A DNA stretch of 18,741 bases from an uncultured Lachnospiraceae bacterium (GTDB lineage Bacteria; Bacillota_A; Clostridia; Lachnospirales; Lachnospiraceae). The stretch covers positions 1 through 18,741 of the forward strand of contig CACZHN010000022.1 in NCBI GenBank assembly GCA_902780985.1, written 5' to 3'. Under the pieces are notes generated by a model. The model searched no databases, was not told where the DNA came from, and saw only the letters and a program-made list of their open reading frames with translations. Made by a program: the position numbers and the translations under genes. Shown here in pieces: positions 1 through 6,252 of the stretch; within the stretch, counting starts at the first letter, position 1; each line of letters starts with the position of its first letter.

Positions 1-458
1 TCCGTAACACCTGTGATCAAGCTGTTAACGTAGTCATACACGGCATCTCCTCTGAGTCCCAGCTGTATGGATCTGTACGGAAGATTATTGCCATTTATGT
101 CCTTCTCCGGATCCCACTGAACTCTCACAGAAGATTCCTTAACCATCTTCTGCCACTCTTCTTTTGATATACCGCTGTCCTCGGAATAAGTTGAAATAAC
201 CGCATCTCTTACCGCTTTATCAAAGCCTTCACGGGTTATATCAATCGCAAGTACATGCTCCTGATCTTCCTTCTCTGCCCATCCGCATCTATACATCATC
301 CATAGAAATGACGGCTTGATCCAGGTCATCCTGGTCATGCTGAAATGCGGTCCGAAGGTCCCTTTTTTCACTGCCTCTTCGGCTATTACCTTGTTGTAGG
401 CCTGATATACTCTGATTGTGTCATTCGTATATACCGCCCTTATTACTCTTTCATTCAT
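1..458 (-). CDS. DUF4291 family protein (3' end off the window)
   Basis: This is an open frame of 152 codons with no stop before the window edge, so the C-terminus is missing; full DUF4291 proteins are somewhat longer, about 180-200 residues by my recollection. The protein starts MNERVIRAVYTND, with TIRVYQAYN at about 14-22, the block MTWIKPSFLWMMYRCGWA at about 44-61, LAIDITREGF at 70-79, and YRSIQLGLRG at about 128-137. I recognise this pattern as the DUF4291 family. No biochemical role is established for it that I know of. The ATG at 458 overlaps the stop of the upstream GNAT gene by 8 bases (ATGAATGA) and has no good ribosome-binding site of its own, which suggests translational coupling. 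It is the last visible gene of the operon that begins with the LD-carboxypeptidase. Confidence 0.85.
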   Translation of the reverse strand, partial: MNERVIRAVYTNDTIRVYQAYNKVIAEEAVKKGTFGPHFSMTRMTWIKPSFLWMMYRCGWAEKEDQEHVLAIDITREGFDKAVRDAVISTYSEDSGISKEEWQKMVKESSVRVQWDPEKDINGNNLPYRSIQLGLRGDAVYDYVNSLITGVT

Positions 459-900
459 TTTTTAAACTCATAAATCCTTCATCATCTGTAAATCCCATCT
501 TCTCGTACATTCTCCTTCCCTGAGAGGATGCATGAAGCCGCGTTATACCGCATTTTTCAGCTTTAATCTCATCCATTATGTGCTTCAGTAAGTCCGTGGC
601 TATCCCGCGATTTCTGTATTCATCCTTCGTATATACGTTTGTTAAATACGCTATCTTTCCCGTTGCATTTCGAAATGTAGGCGGATAATTATAGAAGCAG
701 ACTCCCACTGTACTTACAATTTCTCCTTCATCTTCCGCAACCCAGACCACAACCGAGCCGTCAGCCAGACCTTCTCTGAAAAACCGCTCCAGCTCTTCAT
801 CTATACTTACGGTCTCCTTGCCGCCTTCATCTATCAGCTGCTTTTTTCTTAATGTTACGAGACTCTCTATGTCGCCCGATCCCGCTTTTCTGTATTCCAT
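451..900 (-). CDS. GNAT family N-acetyltransferase
   Basis: The 149-residue single-domain protein should transfer an acetyl group from acetyl-CoA to a small molecule or amine in the cytosol; the substrate cannot be read from the sequence. The acetyl-CoA pyrophosphate loop (motif A) is visible as EYRNRGIATDLL, with R-N-R-G-I-A at residues 96-101, preceded by the beta strand AYLTNVY. The motif B region MYEKMGF lies near the C-terminus. The length is normal for the fold. Its ribosome-binding site (AGAGG) lies inside the last codons of the NUDIX gene, 2 bases upstream, so the two genes are almost certainly co-translated. The 3' end overlaps the DUF4291 start. In this operon it could act on the same toxic compounds as the peptidase and NUDIX enzymes, but that is inference. 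Confidence 0.93.
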   Translation of the reverse strand: MEYRKAGSGDIESLVTLRKKQLIDEGGKETVSIDEELERFFREGLADGSVVVWVAEDEGEIVSTVGVCFYNYPPTFRNATGKIAYLTNVYTKDEYRNRGIATDLLKHIMDEIKAEKCGITRLHASSQGRRMYEKMGFTDDEGFMSLKNE

Positions 901-902
901 CT

Positions 903-1421
903 CTACCTCTTTCTCTCATCTGTTACAAAATGCTTCACGTAATCCACCGGGCTCTGCAGCTCCGTTTTGAAAAATGTCGGATATACAGTTATGCTTTCTT
1001 CCGGTGAAACCCATCTCAGATGCTCTTCGCAGTTGTCATCCGTAAAGCTTCCGCAGACAGGCTCAAAATCCTCAGGTACCTTCATATAATAGAAAAATGA
1101 AATCTCGTATATCAGTTTATCCATATTTGAAGGTGCGTCTCCGTAGAAGTAGTTTTCATGTACGAAACCGAGACGCTCGATATCCATCTTGTATCCCGTT
1201 TCCTCCAGCACCTCGCGTACAACAGCTTCCTCTGCGGTTTCGCCGAACTTTATGCGTCCGCCCACAGAGTAAACGTAATCGCATCTGTTATTTCCCACCA
1301 TAAGGAACTTTCCGTCTCTCATAAGTATCGCACCCACGCGGATATTTATGAATCCTTCGTCGCAGGGAACTGTCATATCCTTATTCTTCATATCTTCGTC
1401 ATAAGCGTCCCAGATTTCCAT
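903..1421 (-). CDS. NUDIX hydrolase
   Basis: A 172-residue cytosolic hydrolase of nucleoside diphosphates linked to another moiety, metal dependent. The NUDIX box is complete at residues 55-77: G-x5-E-x7-R-E-V-L-E-E-T-G-Y, with the metal-binding glutamates E70, E73 and E74. The remainder (AILMRDGKFLMVGNN before it, YEISFFYYMKV after it) is typical of the beta-grasp NUDIX fold. I place the start at the ATG at 1421 because AGGAG lies at 1428-1432 with a 6-base spacing. A longer reading would begin at a TTG at 1439 with no such site. The gene follows the LD-carboxypeptidase after 32 bases and precedes the GNAT gene by 2 bases. The exact substrate is not predictable. Confidence 0.93.
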   Translation of the reverse strand: MEIWDAYDEDMKNKDMTVPCDEGFINIRVGAILMRDGKFLMVGNNRCDYVYSVGGRIKFGETAEEAVVREVLEETGYKMDIERLGFVHENYFYGDAPSNMDKLIYEISFFYYMKVPEDFEPVCGSFTDDNCEEHLRWVSPEESITVYPTFFKTELQSPVDYVKHFVTDERKR

Positions 1422-1453
1422 TTCCTTCTCCTGTCTCAAAATCCCGTCACGAT

Positions 1454-2488
1454 CTACTGTTCAAAAGTTATAACCTGCTTATCCGCATCCACTACCGCTT
1501 TTTTACCGAACGGTACTATACATCTCGGAGTTGCATGTCCTGCATTTATATTGAAAACTATAGGAAGCTCCGGATTATCGATCACTTCAACCAGAAGCTT
1601 CTTATATTCCTCCGCATACTTCTCGTCCATCGGCTTTCCTGCCAGTACGCCGGATACCGCGTCGAATACGCCTTCCGCTTTCATAAATTCCAGAGAATCA
1701 CGATATACCTCCGGTGAAGGTAATTCCTCACTGGATTCCAGAAGAATTATCCTGCCCTTCCAGTCTTCCGCATCGGGAAATATACCGTACTTTCTGCAAA
1801 GCTCCGGCATATCCTTATATCTTCCCGGATTAAACATGTCGTAAATCGAATCTATACAGCCACCAAGGATCGGTCCCGAAAAAACGGGACTTCCCTGAAG
1901 AAGTTCAAAACCATGATCAGGATGTGATATGAGCGGCTTACCTACCTGATCCGGTTCAAAGGAAGTCCGTTCCTCATACCATACATCGCTCGGTGTGATC
2001 TCACTGATAGTTCCCGTCTCGATAAATTCCTCAAAATACTTCTTTGTATACGGAAGCATCTCGTCACTCAATTCACAGATATCCGGCAGAAATGCCTGTC
2101 CGTAATAAGTCTTAAGTCCCAGCTTATGCAGCATAAAATGATTTATCGTAGTATCGGAAAATCCCAGAAACGGCTTATCCGAAATCGCACTTCGCAATTC
2201 ATCGTTTTCAAAAAGATAAGGGAGCATACGGTAAGTATCGTCGCCTCCCGTAGCACAAAGAATAAGATCATTCTCGGGATCCTTAAATGCCGCAATCAGA
2301 TCCTCTGCTCTCTTCTCCGGATGAGCTTCCACATATTCCATGCCCTTAAGTGCATGAGGCATGCATTTCACATTAAGACCGAATTCCTCCAGTCTTCGGA
2401 AACCGATGTCCGTCTCAAACTTAATAAAGTCTTCCCCTATGATACCGCTGGAAAGACTCACTATCGCAACATTCTTAATTCTACCCAT
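1454..2488 (-). CDS. S66 family LD-carboxypeptidase / MccF-like peptidase
   Basis: The 344-residue serine peptidase belongs to family S66, which contains murein LD-carboxypeptidases and the microcin C self-immunity peptidase MccF. The fold markers are present: ATGGDDTYRMLPYL at about 79-92, the nucleophile in GFSDTT (Ser111), the catalytic acid in LLESSEE (Glu251), and the catalytic histidine in NINAGHATP (His318). No signal peptide is visible, so it acts in the cytosol. That fits cleavage of recycled muropeptides or of an imported peptide antibiotic such as a microcin C-like aminoacyl-nucleotide. The length and the insertion-rich middle resemble the MccF branch, but I cannot separate the branches without alignment. 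It is the first gene of the operon leading to the NUDIX, GNAT and DUF4291 genes. AAAGG stands about 13 bases before the ATG, a rather weak site. Confidence 0.9.
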   Translation of the reverse strand: MGRIKNVAIVSLSSGIIGEDFIKFETDIGFRRLEEFGLNVKCMPHALKGMEYVEAHPEKRAEDLIAAFKDPENDLILCATGGDDTYRMLPYLFENDELRSAISDKPFLGFSDTTINHFMLHKLGLKTYYGQAFLPDICELSDEMLPYTKKYFEEFIETGTISEITPSDVWYEERTSFEPDQVGKPLISHPDHGFELLQGSPVFSGPILGGCIDSIYDMFNPGRYKDMPELCRKYGIFPDAEDWKGRIILLESSEELPSPEVYRDSLEFMKAEGVFDAVSGVLAGKPMDEKYAEEYKKLLVEVIDNPELPIVFNINAGHATPRCIVPFGKKAVVDADKQVITFEQ

Positions 2489-2563
2489 ATGCTTCTAACC
2501 TTTCCCTATCCCGAACCTATGTCACATACATTTTATAATAATACACTTTCGTTCTAAATCCTA

Positions 2564-2578
2564 TATACCATTGGTATA
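2564..2578. promoter_or_regulatory. Perfect 7-1-7 palindrome upstream of the LD-carboxypeptidase operon
   Basis: TATACCA-T-TGGTATA is a perfect inverted repeat with a single central base, in the 98-base space between the YczE terminator and the LD-carboxypeptidase start. An AT-rich stretch that could hold a -10 element (minus strand TATTAT/TATAAA near 2530-2543) lies between the palindrome and the gene. A regulator bound here would sit upstream of, or over, the promoter. No protein in the window can be assigned to it, and AT-rich palindromes of this size also arise by chance. Confidence 0.35.
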
Positions 2579-2586
2579 AAGGCATC

Positions 2587-2615
2587 AAAAAAGGCAGTGA
2601 AGTCACTCCACTGCC
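2587..2615 (-). terminator. Rho-independent terminator of the YczE-like gene
   Basis: On the minus strand GGCAGTG (2615-2609) pairs perfectly with CACTGCC (2599-2593) around a 9-base loop, followed at once by six T (2592-2587). It begins 9 bases after the stop codon of the YczE-like gene and separates it from the LD-carboxypeptidase operon. Confidence 0.9.
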
Positions 2616-2624
2616 CGGTAATAA

Positions 2625-3290
2625 TTATTTCTTATTAAGCAATGGTTTTGCTATCTTTTCATTGAAGAGATCGATAAGCGGTCCCATGAAAAATGCGGTT
2701 ACTATTGTTCCGATACCTGCTATAGTCGGAAGCTTACCGATAGGATTTCCCGCCATAACGAAGAGTATACATCCCAGGACCACACACACCAGATCCGTAC
2801 AGATCCTTATGTACTTAAACTTTCCCATCTTCCACTTGTTTGCCATGACTATCGCCACCGCGTCGTAGGTTGATACACCCAGATCCGCCGTCATATAAAG
2901 CGCTGAACCGAAGCAGATTACCACGATACCTATTATAAGACAGATAACTCTGACTATCATGGAAGGATCCGGAATCACCTTCTGCAGAAACTCATAAGTA
3001 TACTGAGTTATATAACCCAGCAGAAACAGATTGATAAATGTAGCGATTCCGATGTTATGCCTGTCCGCGAATATGCTGAACAAAAGCAGTATCGCATTTA
3101 CGATCACATACAGTGCGCCGAACTTGATCGGTATCAGCGCGTCAAGTCCGCTCATCAGGGACTGGAAGGGATCCACTCCCAAAGCCGCCAGCTTAAATAC
3201 TCCGACACTCACGGCACAAATGATAACACCGGCCAGAGACATAAAGATACGTCTCCTGTTAGCCTTTAAATAATCCACAACTTTACCCAT
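2625..3290 (-). CDS. YczE/YitT-like multi-pass membrane protein
   Basis: The 221-residue integral membrane protein has about five or six hydrophobic segments (roughly 14-36, 55-74, 80-104, 112-135, 157-179, 188-208). Features of the YczE/YyaS family are visible: LAALGVDPFQSL in the first third, LYMTADLGVSTYDAV in the middle, and GIGTIVTAFFMGPLIDLFN near the C-terminus. The family has no firm biochemical role; members are often encoded beside transcriptional regulators, as here, where the XRE gene lies 108 bases upstream on the same strand. GGAGG at 3295-3299, 4 bases before the ATG, supports the start. A terminator follows directly. Confidence 0.88.
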   Translation of the reverse strand: MGKVVDYLKANRRRIFMSLAGVIICAVSVGVFKLAALGVDPFQSLMSGLDALIPIKFGALYVIVNAILLLFSIFADRHNIGIATFINLFLLGYITQYTYEFLQKVIPDPSMIVRVICLIIGIVVICFGSALYMTADLGVSTYDAVAIVMANKWKMGKFKYIRICTDLVCVVLGCILFVMAGNPIGKLPTIAGIGTIVTAFFMGPLIDLFNEKIAKPLLNKK

Positions 3291-3398
3291 ATTTCCTCCG
3301 ATATTTTAACACCCATATCTCTGTCACCTAGCATAGGATAATTTATTATCTTCGAAAATAATAGAATATTTTTAATCTGTTTTGCCTGATTTTTGCTG

Positions 3399-3998
3399 TC
3401 ATAGACTCTTCAGATCCACATCCGCAGAGTAGAGTCCGTCACGATTGCAGTAAAAATATATCCTCTTCACTCCTCTGATCTTAAACCTTGCCTCCGTACT
3501 TCCTTCCGGATAAAGCTTTATCATCTGACATCCGTCCGCAGATGCCGCTGCGATAAATGATATGAAATGCGTCTTACTCATCTCATGCTCTATCCTGATG
3601 TAGTACTCATCCTCAATCCTTTCAATGGAAATGTAATGGTTCTCGTCAGGCTGCTCCGGCTGTTCCGGCTGAAGCAGCACGCCGTGACAGTTTATCACAG
3701 CCTCTCCCATGGAATGGATCACATTTCCGCAGACCGGACATACATAAAACTTTGAACGCATCATGTTGGCCGATACATTGGCATTGAAGACCTGATTTCC
3801 CGAGATAAGCTCCGTAAGGGATACTCGGAAAGCTTCGGCTATCGGCTCCAACAAAGTTATATCCGGATAACCCTTTCCCGTCTCCCACTTTGATACGGTC
3901 TTATCGCTTACACCCAGCCGCTCCGCCAATTGCAGCTGTGTCATCTTGTTTTTCTCGCGCAGCTCTTTTATGACTGCGCCCGTTACATATTGATTCAT
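3399..3998 (-). CDS. XRE-family regulator fused to a desulfoferrodoxin/superoxide-reductase-like domain
   Basis: A 199-residue protein. Residues 9-62 are a classic Cro/C1 helix-turn-helix (REKNKMTQLQLAERLGVSDKTVSKWETG). After a short linker comes a metal-site region, CPVCG (C87, C90) and NCHG (C104, H105), resembling the rubredoxin-like centre I of desulfoferrodoxin. Then comes a segment that follows the superoxide-reductase centre II order: ENHY (H121), EHEM (H138), KTHFISFI (H144) and YCNRDG (C184). In true superoxide reductases the last motif is CNxHG, so the fifth ligand is Asp187 here rather than His. I infer a DNA-binding sensor of iron/redox state or oxygen species rather than an active reductase. 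HTH-desulfoferrodoxin fusions are known among clostridia. GGAGG at 4006-4010 supports the start. A dyad at 4017-4041 may be its own operator, and the YczE-like gene downstream is a candidate target. Confidence 0.85.
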   Translation of the reverse strand: MNQYVTGAVIKELREKNKMTQLQLAERLGVSDKTVSKWETGKGYPDITLLEPIAEAFRVSLTELISGNQVFNANVSANMMRSKFYVCPVCGNVIHSMGEAVINCHGVLLQPEQPEQPDENHYISIERIEDEYYIRIEHEMSKTHFISFIAAASADGCQMIKLYPEGSTEARFKIRGVKRIYFYCNRDGLYSADVDLKSL

Positions 3999-4016
3999 AT
4001 TTATTCCTCCGATTTA

Positions 4017-4041
4017 CTGTTATGCTCAGATGATATAACAG
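4017..4041. promoter_or_regulatory. Inverted repeat upstream of the XRE gene (candidate autoregulatory operator)
   Basis: CTGTTAT (4017-4023) and ATAACAG (4035-4041) form a perfect 7-base inverted repeat with an 11-base spacer. It lies just before the GGAGG of the XRE gene and overlaps a possible -10 (TTATAT on the minus strand). This is the usual place for XRE autorepression. The link to this regulator is inference. Confidence 0.4.
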
Positions 4042-4083
4042 CATCGGGCAGGCAACAACCTACGGAAAGTAGAGTTGCTCTTC

Positions 4084-4599
4084 CTATAAAGCTATACGAT
4101 ATACATCCGCTTCTTCACCCTCAAACTCAAAACTGCGTTCGTGCTTTCCGCCGTTTTTGATAATGGTCTTTACAGAAGGCTCATTGCTTCTTTCTACACT
4201 GAGCTGCAGAGATTCAAGTCCCGCATCTCTTGCCGTATCCAACAGCATTGCAAGCATCTTTGTGGCATATCCCTTTTTTCTTTCGGACGGTCTTACACTG
4301 TATCCTGTATTTCCGAAATCCTTCAGAAATCCTTTTAGCTCATGTCTTAAATCGATTATCCCTATGATCTTTTCGGTTTCATCCAATACAAAATAGGTAT
4401 CCGTCACTACCCAGTCCGGATTAACCGTTTCAGGCCTTACATTATCCGTTACTGATTTCAGCCATTTCTCGTATGAATCGATATTATCAAGCATCTCGCT
4501 TCCGTTTATTACATTTTCACCGTTATCCTTAAACTCTTTCTTAAAATCCAGAGCGGCTTCTTTATGATCAATAGAAGGCCTTACGAATCTTATCTCCAT
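4084..4599 (-). CDS. GNAT family N-acetyltransferase
   Basis: The 171-residue acetyltransferase uses acetyl-CoA; its substrate is unknown. After an N-terminal MEIRFVRPSIDHKEAALDF segment, the core shows the strand VLDETEKIIGIIDLRHEL, then the motif A block GYSVRPSERKKGYATKML with the pyrophosphate loop R-K-K-G-Y-A at 107-112. The motif B region is SNEPSVKTIIKNGGKHE. This pattern is the one common in small clostridial/bacillary GNATs. The start at 4599 has GGAGG at 4608-4612 located in the last codons of the TetR gene, leaving a 1-base gap, so it is co-transcribed and probably co-translated with TetR. That makes it the most direct candidate target of the TetR repressor. Confidence 0.92.
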   Translation of the reverse strand: MEIRFVRPSIDHKEAALDFKKEFKDNGENVINGSEMLDNIDSYEKWLKSVTDNVRPETVNPDWVVTDTYFVLDETEKIIGIIDLRHELKGFLKDFGNTGYSVRPSERKKGYATKMLAMLLDTARDAGLESLQLSVERSNEPSVKTIIKNGGKHERSFEFEGEEADVYRIAL

Positions 4600-4600
4600 C

Positions 4601-5161
4601 CTACTTTCCTCCGATCAGTATCTCTAAGATATTTTCCTTAAAATTCTTTGCCGGTTTTCTTCCCATCTTTACGACTCTCGACCACATTCGGAGTCCCTGA
4701 TAGTAATAAAGGATCATCTCCGCTATGGCTTCCTCGTTCACTTCGCCGAATTCGCCTGTTTCAATTCCGTATCTGATCAGCTTCATCCAGCGCTTCTTGG
4801 CTTTCTTTTCGAGGTCAATAAACTCCGTACTGTTGTCGCCTATACTTGCATATTCATAGATGGCAAGACTCAGCGAGCTCTCACTGTGTCTTATCTCATC
4901 CTCCAGAACATCCAACGAATCCTCCAGTATGGATACCGCACTATCCTTCTTGCTTATCCTCTCATCAAAAGATTCATCTCCGGAAATGATCTCTCTGAAA
5001 ATCTCTGATGTAGATGAATAATGTCGATACAGTCCTCCTCTGCTGAGTCCTGTTTTCTCGCAGATATCGGACATGGATACATCCTTAAATCCTTTTTCGG
5101 CAAAGAGTTCCGATGCCGATTCAAGTATCATCTTCCTGGTATCATCACCTTTTCTGGACAT
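4601..5161 (-). CDS. TetR/AcrR family transcriptional regulator
   Basis: 186-residue repressor. The N-terminal TetR helix-turn-helix is clear: TRKMILESASELFAEKGF at 8-25, then DVSMSDICEKTGLSRGGLYRHYSS at 27-50. The remaining helices form the ligand-binding domain, whose inducer cannot be guessed. The frame stays open 32 codons further upstream, but I choose the ATG at 5161 because GGAGG lies at 5168-5172 with 6-base spacing, and the upstream extension lies inside the promoter/operator palindromes. It is followed by the GNAT gene after 1 base. The promoter (-35 5257-5252, -10 5233-5228) carries two palindromes, which suggests autorepression of the TetR-GNAT operon. Confidence 0.9.
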   Translation of the reverse strand: MSRKGDDTRKMILESASELFAEKGFKDVSMSDICEKTGLSRGGLYRHYSSTSEIFREIISGDESFDERISKKDSAVSILEDSLDVLEDEIRHSESSLSLAIYEYASIGDNSTEFIDLEKKAKKRWMKLIRYGIETGEFGEVNEEAIAEMILYYYQGLRMWSRVVKMGRKPAKNFKENILEILIGGK

Positions 5162-5202
5162 ATTATCCCTCCAAAATAAAAGCCTGCTGCAACATTGCAT
5201 AT

Positions 5203-5246
5203 AAAAAAGACACTCATGTCGCTTTCTATTATGCGACACGAGTGTC
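5203..5246 (-). terminator. Intrinsic terminator after the phosphotransferase-like gene
   Basis: On the minus strand GACACTCGTGTCGC (5246-5233) pairs with GCGACATGAGTGTC (5222-5209) over 14 positions, with one G-U wobble, around a 10-base loop, followed by six T (5208-5203). It begins 7 bases after the stop at 5254. The same DNA is the promoter/operator region of the TetR gene. A transcript starting at the TetR promoter would begin near 5221, inside the second arm, and so would not form this hairpin. Confidence 0.8.
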
Positions 5247-5257
5247 TCTTTTGTCAA
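5209..5257 (-). promoter_or_regulatory. TetR promoter with two tandem palindromic operators
   Basis: The -35 TTGACA (5257-5252) and -10 CATAAT (5233-5228) are separated by 18 bases. The -35 contains the TGA stop of the upstream gene. A perfect 12-base palindrome GACAC-GA-GTGTC (5235-5246) fills the spacer. A second, near-perfect copy GACAC-TC-ATGTC (5209-5220) covers the expected transcription start. Centre-to-centre distance is 26 bases. The layout is what is expected of a TetR-family autorepressor; binding itself is inferred. Confidence 0.65.
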
Positions 5258-6252
5258 CTGTTTTCTCCGACTCCCGCATAAGGAATGTTATTTATCAGAC
5301 ATTCCGCAGGATCTTCTATATCTTCGTAATCTACTTCTTCACCTTCATGAGCGGCACATTCAAACTCATCGACTACATTTTCTATAAGAACCATATCGAT
5401 GAACATCGGCAGCTTTTCCAGAAGCTTTTCATCAACCTCTGTCTCGCTCCTGTATCCCTCAAGGATCGTATTGAAGTAATGCTTCATAAATTCCATACGT
5501 TTAGCGGGATCCTGCTCAAACTGACACCATCCCACACCGTGAGTCCAGGCATTCGCCAGATCAAACATGTACCATCAGTACATGCAGTTGTCGAAATCGA
5601 ATACAGTTATATCGCCCGTGCTCATATCGATGTGATAATTTCCGTCACTGTAATCGAAATGAACAAGTCCGAAAGAATTCTCATCAACCGGAAGCTCTTT
5701 AAATCCATCCAGACGCTTTGAGATAGCTTCTTTCAGTTCACTGTAGGAATCCGGAATCAGCTTATCAATGTAATCCATGTTGTACTTGTCAAAGTATGAG
5801 ATGCGCTTATGCTCCGGCTTAAATGTCTTGGAGATGCGATGTATGCTTCCGAGAGTCTTTCCCATGTTATAGAAGTACTCTTCGATAGGAGCTCCCTCAC
5901 GATACTTGTAACCGTTATCATAAAGCAGCATTCCCTTTGCATATTCAAAGAGTACGGCATATGCGGTCTGTCCGTCTTCCTCAATACGTTCAACGAGTTT
6001 TCCGTTTACGGACTTGATCACATCCGCCACCGGTGCGCCCTCATCCGCAAGATACTTCACAAACTCTGTCTCCGCAAGAAAGTCTTCCTCGCTTCTGTCA
6101 TCCAAAAGCGATATTCTGAGCACTCCTTTTCTCTCGCCATCCTTAAGGCAGATGTAAACCGTATTTCTGCCTCCGTCATGTCCCGGCACTTCAAAGAACT
6201 CATAACCTTCTAAATCATATAATGTCTTTGCTTTATTAAATGTTCTCTTCAT
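5254..6252 (-). pseudogene. Phosphotransferase (APH-like kinase) interrupted by one in-frame TGA
   Basis: The reading frame covers 332 positions, with a TGA at codon 226 (5577-5575) and no other damage. The first part has the aminoglycoside phosphotransferase/choline kinase core: a glycine-poor N-lobe (NTVYICLKDGERKGVLRISLL), the Brenner motif HFDYSDGN at about 198-205 (catalytic Asp200, Asn205), and the metal-binding FDFDNC at about 218-223. Directly after the TGA the frame resumes as WYMFDLANAWTHGVGW with a normal C-terminal helical region (EFMKHYFNTILEGYRSETEVD), as expected of the family. The start ATG at 6252 has AAGGAG at 6257-6262 and overlaps the upstream gene by 17 bases. Either this is a very young pseudogene, a sequencing error, or UGA is read through; without a C-terminal lobe the shorter product is unlikely to be active. 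Normal genes in this window stop at TGA, so reassignment of the code is excluded. Confidence 0.8.

Noticed and set aside
1158..1844. Long plus-strand open frame
   Set aside because: It lies antisense to the NUDIX and S66 genes, has no ribosome-binding site, and its translation shows no family features; the same is true of the other plus-strand frames.
3337..3350. GATAA-TTTA-TTATC dyad upstream of the YczE-like gene
   Set aside because: Five-base arms in AT-rich DNA are expected by chance and no promoter hexamers fit well around it.
5162..5257. 32-residue N-terminal extension of the TetR protein
   Set aside because: It would be translated from the promoter and operator palindromes, while ATG 5161 has an ideal GGAGG.
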